In this document: piece by piece, positions 5,241 to 9,119 of the stretch
Position numbering within the stretch: the first letter of the stretch is position 1
How the letters are laid out: the number at the start of each line of letters is the position of its first letter
NCBI GenBank assembly: GCA_937952095.1
Contig: CALFYG010000161.1
Coordinates: forward strand, 1 to 9,119
Direction: 5' to 3'
Length of the DNA: 9,119 nucleotides
Origin: an uncultured Micrococcales bacterium
GTDB lineage: Bacteria > Actinomycetota > Actinomycetes > S36-B12 > UBA10799
The notes under the pieces: generated by a model
What the model was told of the DNA's origin: nothing
Databases searched by the model: none
What the model saw: only the letters and a program-made list of their open reading frames with translations
Made by a program: the position numbers and the translations under genes

Positions 5241-6131
5241 TCAGCTCCAGCCGGTCTCAACCGCGCCGTAGAAGTTCGTCGCCGCCGCCACCGCACCACC
5301 GGCGTACAGCAGCGGCACGATGCACGCGCCGTCCTGCACCTGCGGCAGTGAGGGAAGTTGGTTCATCAAGTCCCGCTCGGTCATCACCGAGGTGGTGGTC
5401 AGCGGGATGGTGCACAGCGGTTTGCCGATGCACAGCGCGGCGGTGGACGCCGACGCGGACGCCGCCGACAACTTGAAGTAGTTGTAGGACCGCACCCCGT
5501 AGTCGCCCGCCGCCAGCGGCAGGAACGGCCCGAAGTTGTTCGCCGCCGTACCGGAGTGGCTGATGTGCGGGACGATCGCCGACGCCGTGAACGAGATCGT
5601 GCCAGGATGCACCGACGTGTTGCCGTCCTGGTCGACATACTCCGTGCCCGTACCGGCACCGTTGTCCAAGTTGTGCGCCGTCGCACCCGACGTCGCCGTC
5701 GCCGTCACCCACGACCGCAAACCCTTGCCGTCGGTGTACCGGGTCAACGTCGTCGAATTCACCAACGTCTGACGGGTCGCCGAGTTCATGTTCAAGCCGG
5801 GGTAGTACAGACACAGATCGACAAGCATCAAGATGCTCGGCACACCCGTGGCCGCCGACGACATCGCCGCCACGTTCAGAATGTGCTTCGTCTCCGTCGA
5901 CACGTTGCCGCCGTGGTACATGCCGAAGCCGCTGGTGTCGTTCGGCGCCTGCGCGTTGAGCGCCGTGCCGGACCAGGCGTTCGCCGGCGGGTTACCCGCC
6001 AGTCCACTGAGGTCGTACCAGCGGCCCGCGGTGTAGGCGGCGGCGCCGGTGATCTTGTTCCAGTCGTAGCGGTTGAACTTGCCGTCAACGGTGACGCTGC
6101 TGATGAAGTCGTCGAGACTGCTGAAGCCCAT
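5241..6131 (-). CDS. virion-associated protein, paralogue B of a tandem pair
   Basis: A 296-residue paralogue of the preceding gene with the same block order: WYDLSGLAGNPPANAW (38-53), LCLYYPGLNMNSATRQTL (106-123), RYTDGKGLR (131-139), PFLPLAAGDYGVRS (202-215), CIGKPL (234-239) and LPSLPQVQDGACIVPLL (259-275). The N-terminus also matches (MGFS against MGGFS). The regions between blocks have diverged, with an insertion near residues 148-175 and a Ser/Ala-rich stretch (SAASASAS) near 222-229. The ATG at 6131 follows AGGAG with eight bases spacing; this ribosome binding site lies inside the end of paralogue A. The stop TGA is one base before the next start. Function is not known; a structural protein that pairs with paralogue A or occupies an equivalent site is an inference. 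Confidence 0.75.
   Translation of the reverse strand: MGFSSLDDFISSVTVDGKFNRYDWNKITGAAAYTAGRWYDLSGLAGNPPANAWSGTALNAQAPNDTSGFGMYHGGNVSTETKHILNVAAMSSAATGVPSILMLVDLCLYYPGLNMNSATRQTLVNSTTLTRYTDGKGLRSWVTATATSGATAHNLDNGAGTGTEYVDQDGNTSVHPGTISFTASAIVPHISHSGTAANNFGPFLPLAAGDYGVRSYNYFKLSAASASASTAALCIGKPLCTIPLTTTSVMTERDLMNQLPSLPQVQDGACIVPLLYAGGAVAAATNFYGAVETGWS
5715..5738 (-). repeat. 24-base exact match to paralogue A (copy in paralogue B)
   Basis: These 24 bases are identical to 6576-6599. They encode all but the first residue of the shared RYTDGKGLR motif; the two first-Arg codons differ (CGG here, CGC in paralogue A), and the match also ends at the next base downstream. It is the longest exact DNA match I noticed between the paralogues. 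Confidence 0.85.
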
Positions 6132-6134
6132 TGG

Positions 6135-6974
6135 CTAACTCCTGATCGTGGTAATGAGGCCCGTGAACACACGGGCGTTCGGCGTCGCGCCCACCTGCGA
6201 ACGCAGCACATTGAGATACGCGCCGGACTCGATCTTCGGGAACCTCGGGTAGTAGGTCTGCTCGGCCATCGTGCCGATCTCCGCATACAACAGATGCGCC
6301 AGCGGCTTCACGATCACCAACGCCGAGATGCCACCGGGCTGCACAGTCCACGTGAACTGCTCCACGCTACGGATACCCGTGTCACCGGCCTGCAACTTGA
6401 TGAACGGTTCCATGCGCTCAGACGACGTACCGCTGCTGCACGTCAAGATGAACCCCGACGCCGTCGGCGTCACCACCGACCCGGTCGACGTCCGGCCACT
6501 GACGCCATCCTGGTTCGTGTACGACAACGTGAACGTGCCCACACCGCTGCCGGAACCCTGCGCCACGATGAACGCCCGCAAACCCTTGCCGTCGGTGTAG
6601 CGCGGCAGGCTGACCGTGTTCGTCAGATCCTGCGCGTCGGCGGAGTCGCCGTCCAAGAACGGGTAGTAGAGCAGCCAGTCGCAGAACATCAACTGTGCCG
6701 GCGCCTCAAGCGTTCCCGCGTTGCCGAACACCATCGCCTCAAGCAGATGCTCCGACGCGCCATCCTCAAGCCGCCAATGCCGGATACCGTCGTTGGCGTC
6801 CAAAGTCGCCGACACCAACGGTGCACTCGCGTAGAAGTTCGCCGCCGGGATACCCGCGAGCATCGAATCGTCGTACCACTGCTGCGTCACCGCCGTCACC
6901 GACGTCGTCTTGCGCCACATCCCGTACCACAACTTGCGGTCGTCGATGTCGCCGAAGCGGGAGAACCCGCCCAT
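6135..6974 (-). CDS. virion-associated protein, paralogue A of a tandem pair
   Basis: A 279-residue protein with no signal peptide or membrane helix, rich in aromatic and Ser/Thr/Gly residues. It is clearly related to the next gene: shared blocks are WYDDSMLAGIPAANF (33-47), LLYYPFL...SADAQDL (101-117), RYTDGKGLR (125-133), PFIKLQAGDTGIRS (190-203), VIVKPL (220-225) and a FPKIESGAYLNVL segment near the end (245-257). I have seen similar RYTDGKGLR-type proteins only as phage structural or hypothetical proteins, so a virion surface, capsid-fibre or neck role is inferred from context rather than shown. The ATG at 6974 has GAGGA five bases upstream and starts one base after the preceding stop. 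It ends TTIRS, with its stop TAG three bases before the start of paralogue B. Confidence 0.75.
   Translation of the reverse strand: MGGFSRFGDIDDRKLWYGMWRKTTSVTAVTQQWYDDSMLAGIPAANFYASAPLVSATLDANDGIRHWRLEDGASEHLLEAMVFGNAGTLEAPAQLMFCDWLLYYPFLDGDSADAQDLTNTVSLPRYTDGKGLRAFIVAQGSGSGVGTFTLSYTNQDGVSGRTSTGSVVTPTASGFILTCSSGTSSERMEPFIKLQAGDTGIRSVEQFTWTVQPGGISALVIVKPLAHLLYAEIGTMAEQTYYPRFPKIESGAYLNVLRSQVGATPNARVFTGLITTIRS
6576..6599 (-). repeat. 24-base exact match to paralogue B (copy in paralogue A)
   Basis: Partner of the copy at 5715-5738. It encodes the same YTDGKGLR segment with identical codons, while the surrounding DNA differs. Confidence 0.85.
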
Positions 6975-6975
6975 G

Positions 6976-7383
6976 TCAGTCCTCTTGGATCGACAAGGCG
7001 GAACCGGCCGCGAACTGCGGCTGGATCCCGTTCGACACCGCGAGGCTCGAGTTGAGCGCGCCGCTGTACAGGATCTGCGTCGACCCGCTCGGCGTGATGC
7101 TGACGTGCGTGATCGTGTTGCTGCCGCCGGTGCACTGCGGGAACTGGATCAGGTTGTCGTTGGTCACCGTGTTACCGGCCACCGTCCACGCCGAACCCGA
7201 ACGCGACACCGTCACCGCCGCATACGACGTGTACGTCGCTTCCGACGTCGTCGAGATCCCGGCCTCGCCGGGGTCGGCCGTGTGCAGGTGGATGTCGAGG
7301 TCGGTCGCAGCCGCCCACGCCGGGGCGGTCGCCGTGAAGATGTACGCGAGGACATCAGTCTCGGTGGCGTTGCTCTTACTCAC
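6976..7383 (-). CDS. tail-fibre-like small virion protein
   Basis: A 135-residue protein with a pattern I recognise from a widespread small phage family usually annotated as tail fibre or gp80-like protein: N-terminal SKSNATETDVLAYIF, the IHLHTADPGEAG block (31-42), TTSEATYTSYAAVTVSR (45-61), FPQCTGGSNTITHVSI (81-96), ILYSGALNSSLAVSNGI (104-120) and the C-terminal FAAGSALSIQED. It is rich in Thr/Ser and predicted beta-structure, with no signal peptide or membrane segment. The GTG start at 7383 overlaps the portal stop by eight bases, with GAGGAG about seven bases upstream. It is the first of five genes between portal and protease. Its place in the virion (head decoration, neck fibre or tail) cannot be read from the sequence; the fibre label is inherited from family annotation. 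Confidence 0.75.
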   Translation of the reverse strand: MSKSNATETDVLAYIFTATAPAWAAATDLDIHLHTADPGEAGISTTSEATYTSYAAVTVSRSGSAWTVAGNTVTNDNLIQFPQCTGGSNTITHVSITPSGSTQILYSGALNSSLAVSNGIQPQFAAGSALSIQED

Positions 7384-8812
7384 TTCGTGTCTCCTCGATG
7401 CCGATGACCGCGCCGGAGTCGTCGCGGATGATGGTCTTACGGGTCGTCACAGGCTCAGCCGACGTCGGCGCCTCCACCGTGATCGGTGCATCCACCCGCA
7501 CCTGCGGCGGCTCCACCGACACCTGCGGCGCCTCAACCGACACCTGAACATCCGGTGTGGCGACGTGGTTGTGGATCTGCGCCGGGGGTGGCGGCGGCGG
7601 CGCCTCGACCGTGGTGAACGTGCGGGCGTCCACATCCGGCGCCTGCACCACGATCGGCTGCAACTGCGGCTGCTCACGCGTGGCCGGCACGCTCGCCTGC
7701 TGCGGGCCGTGCAACGCCATCCACTCGGCGCGCTCGGCGTCCGTCAACGGCGGCTTGTCCTCCACCGCGCGGGCCTCGTCGACCGTCTCGATGCCGGTAC
7801 GCAACGCGATCTCGTGCGCCTGCATACGGGTCAACGTGTCGGGCCGGATGTTCGCATCCATGTTGAACTGCACATAGCGGCGGCCGGGGGCGATGCGAGT
7901 CAACGCTTGCTCAATCTGAATTAGCCACCCGGCCACCGAAGTACTGCGCAGGTAACGCAAGTCCATGTCGAGGTTGGCGTACGAGCGCGAGGACGCCGCC
8001 TCACCGCCGATCCGCTCCGGCGGCACCCCGTAGATCGCGGCGATCTGGTTCGCTGTCGCCTTGATCGTCGCCAGGAACTGCGACTCCTCGGCGGGGATGC
8101 TGACGCTGTTGAAGTCCCAATCGCGGCCGATCACCAGCAGATCACGCGCCGCCACCGCCGACTTGAACCGCGACTTGATGACGTCGGTGGCGTCCTTCGG
8201 GATCGTGTCCAACTTCGTGTTCTGCAAGATCGCGCCGGGGTTGCCGTTGTTGCGGAACCAGTCACGGCCGAACCGGATCGCCTGCCACCCGACCTCCGTC
8301 GTCGTGGCGAACGCCGAGATCGGCGACAGCCCCAACACCTTGCCAGGCATCGGGAACGCCGGGATGTGCAGGATCGCGTCGCCGGCGATCGCCTGGCCGC
8401 CAACCATGAACACCGGGTTCGTGGTGTCGTTGTCGTCCATCACCGACACGTCGGCGGGGTTCAGCCACTCGATACTCGACGGCCAACCGTCCGCGCCGAT
8501 GCCGGTGACCACGCCGAACGCGTTGCCGCGGATCAGCAGCGAGTACGTCAGCCGGTACATCCAGTCATAGCGGGTGCCGCGCACCGACGGCGACGACAGG
8601 AACGGCGGCTGACGGTTCAAGCGACCCGAATCCGAATACGCGTGCAGCGGCGTCTGCGCCACCGCATCACACAGCAGACGGGTCGCCGCGAACACCGGCA
8701 CGAACGTCGAGAAGTCGTTCGTGATCGTGCTCAGGTAGTCCCAGTCGGAGTCGGTGCCCCAGATGTCCTGGTACGACAGTGCGCGCCGCTCAGGACGCTT
8801 GAACAGGCTCAC
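7376..8812 (-). CDS. HK97-type portal protein
   Basis: A 478-residue portal protein; in this family twelve subunits form the ring at the unique capsid vertex through which DNA is packaged and to which the neck attaches. Family-typical features include the N-terminal FAATRLLCDAVAQTPLHAY (about 41-59), the Tyr/Leu-rich region followed by RGNAFG (95-100), the IEWLNPADV stretch (114-122), the GLSPI segment (161-165), the FGRDWFRNNGNPGAIL region (181-196), the clip and stem region around ANQIAAIYGVPPERIGG (254-270), and the region ending LTRMQAHEIALRTGIETVDEAR. The GTG start at 8812 is preceded by AGGAG six bases away and overlaps the stop of the membrane-protein gene. Residues after about 370 form an unusual tail: a run of six prolines (405-410), then short valine/proline repeats (about 421-449), then RKTIIRDDSGAVIGIEE at the C-terminus. 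The core call is firm; the job of the tail is unknown. Confidence 0.95.
   Translation of the reverse strand: MSLFKRPERRALSYQDIWGTDSDWDYLSTITNDFSTFVPVFAATRLLCDAVAQTPLHAYSDSGRLNRQPPFLSSPSVRGTRYDWMYRLTYSLLIRGNAFGVVTGIGADGWPSSIEWLNPADVSVMDDNDTTNPVFMVGGQAIAGDAILHIPAFPMPGKVLGLSPISAFATTTEVGWQAIRFGRDWFRNNGNPGAILQNTKLDTIPKDATDVIKSRFKSAVAARDLLVIGRDWDFNSVSIPAEESQFLATIKATANQIAAIYGVPPERIGGEAASSRSYANLDMDLRYLRSTSVAGWLIQIEQALTRIAPGRRYVQFNMDANIRPDTLTRMQAHEIALRTGIETVDEARAVEDKPPLTDAERAEWMALHGPQQASVPATREQPQLQPIVVQAPDVDARTFTTVEAPPPPPPAQIHNHVATPDVQVSVEAPQVSVEPPQVRVDAPITVEAPTSAEPVTTRKTIIRDDSGAVIGIEETRSE
7466..7552 (-). repeat. valine/proline short repeats in the portal C-terminal tail
   Basis: Portal residues about 421-449 consist of near-identical units of six to seven residues: VQVSVEAP, QVSVEPP, QVRVDAP, ITVEAP. 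The underlying DNA is also repetitive (CACCTGCGGCG and related blocks recur). The alternating hydrophobic/polar pattern with periodic prolines suggests extended beta-strand turns. From memory, similar VEAP-type tails followed by a terminal RDDxGxIxxIEE-like segment occur in portal or adjacent proteins of other phages. Confidence 0.75.
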
Positions 8813-8970
8813 AGACGGCTCCTAGAGCCGAGAACGTAGCCGAGCAGTACAGACACCACACCGGCCGCCGCAACGCCCGCCAGCGGCTCCCACGCCCACG
8901 CAGCGGCGACCACGGCAACCAGGCCGAACACCTCCAGCAGCGTCGACAGCAGCCCATCGGGGATACGCAT
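8809..8970 (-). CDS. small two-helix membrane protein upstream of portal
   Basis: A 53-residue protein starting MRIPDGLLSTLLEVFG and ending GYVLGSRSRL. Two hydrophobic segments are visible, about residues 12-27 (with WAW at its end) and 31-48 (Ala/Gly/Val-rich), split by a short EPL turn, followed by a basic SRSRL tail. This predicts a helical hairpin in the membrane with a cytoplasmic C-terminus. The ATG at 8970 follows TTAGGACTTCGTG, a plausible ribosome binding site. The stop TGA overlaps the GTG start of the portal gene (GTGA), so translation is probably coupled. The role is unknown. Holin-like size and topology are suggestive, but the location in the head block rather than a lysis cassette argues against a confident holin call. 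Confidence 0.7.
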   Translation of the reverse strand: MRIPDGLLSTLLEVFGLVAVVAAAWAWEPLAGVAAAGVVSVLLGYVLGSRSRL

Positions 8971-8985
8971 CACGAAGTCCTAACG

Positions 8986-9119
8986 TCAGTAGACGGACAG
9001 TGCGGCGTCATACGAGACGACCTCGTCCTTGTGCAACAGAAAGACGGCATGGGCACCCGTCGCCGCCACCAGCGGCGCCGCATCGGTGTCCACGTCGAGG
9101 CGTTCCCACGACCACCCGT
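8986..9119 (-). CDS. C-terminal end of an unrecognised phage protein (partial)
   Basis: Only the last 43 codons are in the window; the gene enters from the right edge and ends in TGA at 8986-8988. The visible part reads GWSWERLDVDTDAAPLV, then a hydrophobic stretch AHAVFLLHKDEVVSYDAAL, ending SVY. I do not recognise the family. The position just before the portal is where a terminase large subunit often ends, but nothing here (no RNase H-like nuclease acidic motif, for example) supports that, and a small accessory protein is equally possible. Its stop lies 15 bases before the start of the next gene, which fits membership of the same operon. The reading frame is supported by the clean stop and gene-like codon use with G/C in third positions. 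Confidence 0.6.
   Translation of the reverse strand, partial: GWSWERLDVDTDAAPLVAATGAHAVFLLHKDEVVSYDAALSVY

Noticed and set aside
5358..7055. A 565-codon open frame on the plus strand opposite the paralogue pair
   Set aside because: Extremely Arg-rich translation with no motif, antisense to two genes with clear protein-level homology to each other, so it is a compositional shadow.
1..9119. CRISPR array, tRNA gene or attachment site
   Set aside because: Coding density is too high to hold them: the longest non-coding stretch is 115 bases, with no evenly spaced direct repeats, cloverleaf or integrase-associated core visible.

Overview
The window is a stretch of the head (capsid) gene block of a tailed double-stranded DNA phage or prophage. 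By eye the DNA is very GC-rich and third codon positions are mostly G or C, which fits a phage of a high-GC actinobacterium. I cannot name the host genus, and no integrase, repressor or host gene is present to tell a free phage from a prophage. Every supported gene is on the minus strand, so transcription runs from the right end (9119) to the left end (1).

Layout in transcription order. The C-terminal end of an unrecognised gene (8986-9119) is followed by a 53-residue two-helix membrane protein (8809-8970). Next come the HK97-type portal (7376-8812), a 135-residue tail-fibre-like virion protein (6976-7383), two tandem paralogues (6135-6974 and 5241-6131), and two proteins sharing Gly/Ala/Thr repeats (4460-5239 and 4035-4463). 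They are followed by the HK97-type prohead protease (3307-4038), the HK97-fold major capsid protein (2020-3237), a free-standing HNH/endonuclease VII-type nuclease (1266-1904), a 67-residue small protein (1008-1211), a head-tail connector (588-998), an HK97-gp10-like neck/tail-completion protein (146-586), and the start of one more gene (1-149).

How the genes fit together. The portal forms the DNA entry vertex. The capsid protein, whose N-terminal delta domain serves as built-in scaffold, assembles around it. The S78 protease matures the shell, and the connector and gp10-like proteins prepare the vertex for the tail. Most genes overlap by 4-8 bases or lie 1-3 bases apart, with GTG starts in four overlaps, so one polycistronic message with coupled translation is likely.

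Two things depart from the usual arrangement. Five genes (about 3.3 kb) lie between portal and protease, which are normally adjacent; they look like virion surface, fibre or appendage proteins and include a tandem duplication. The interval from capsid gene to connector has also been invaded by an HNH endonuclease gene. The leader of that gene repeats elements of the leader of the next gene (GC-rich hairpin, CTACTG, AACCTATG), so the insertion scar may still be visible. The largest non-coding stretch is 115 bases (1905-2019) and contains two predicted hairpins.
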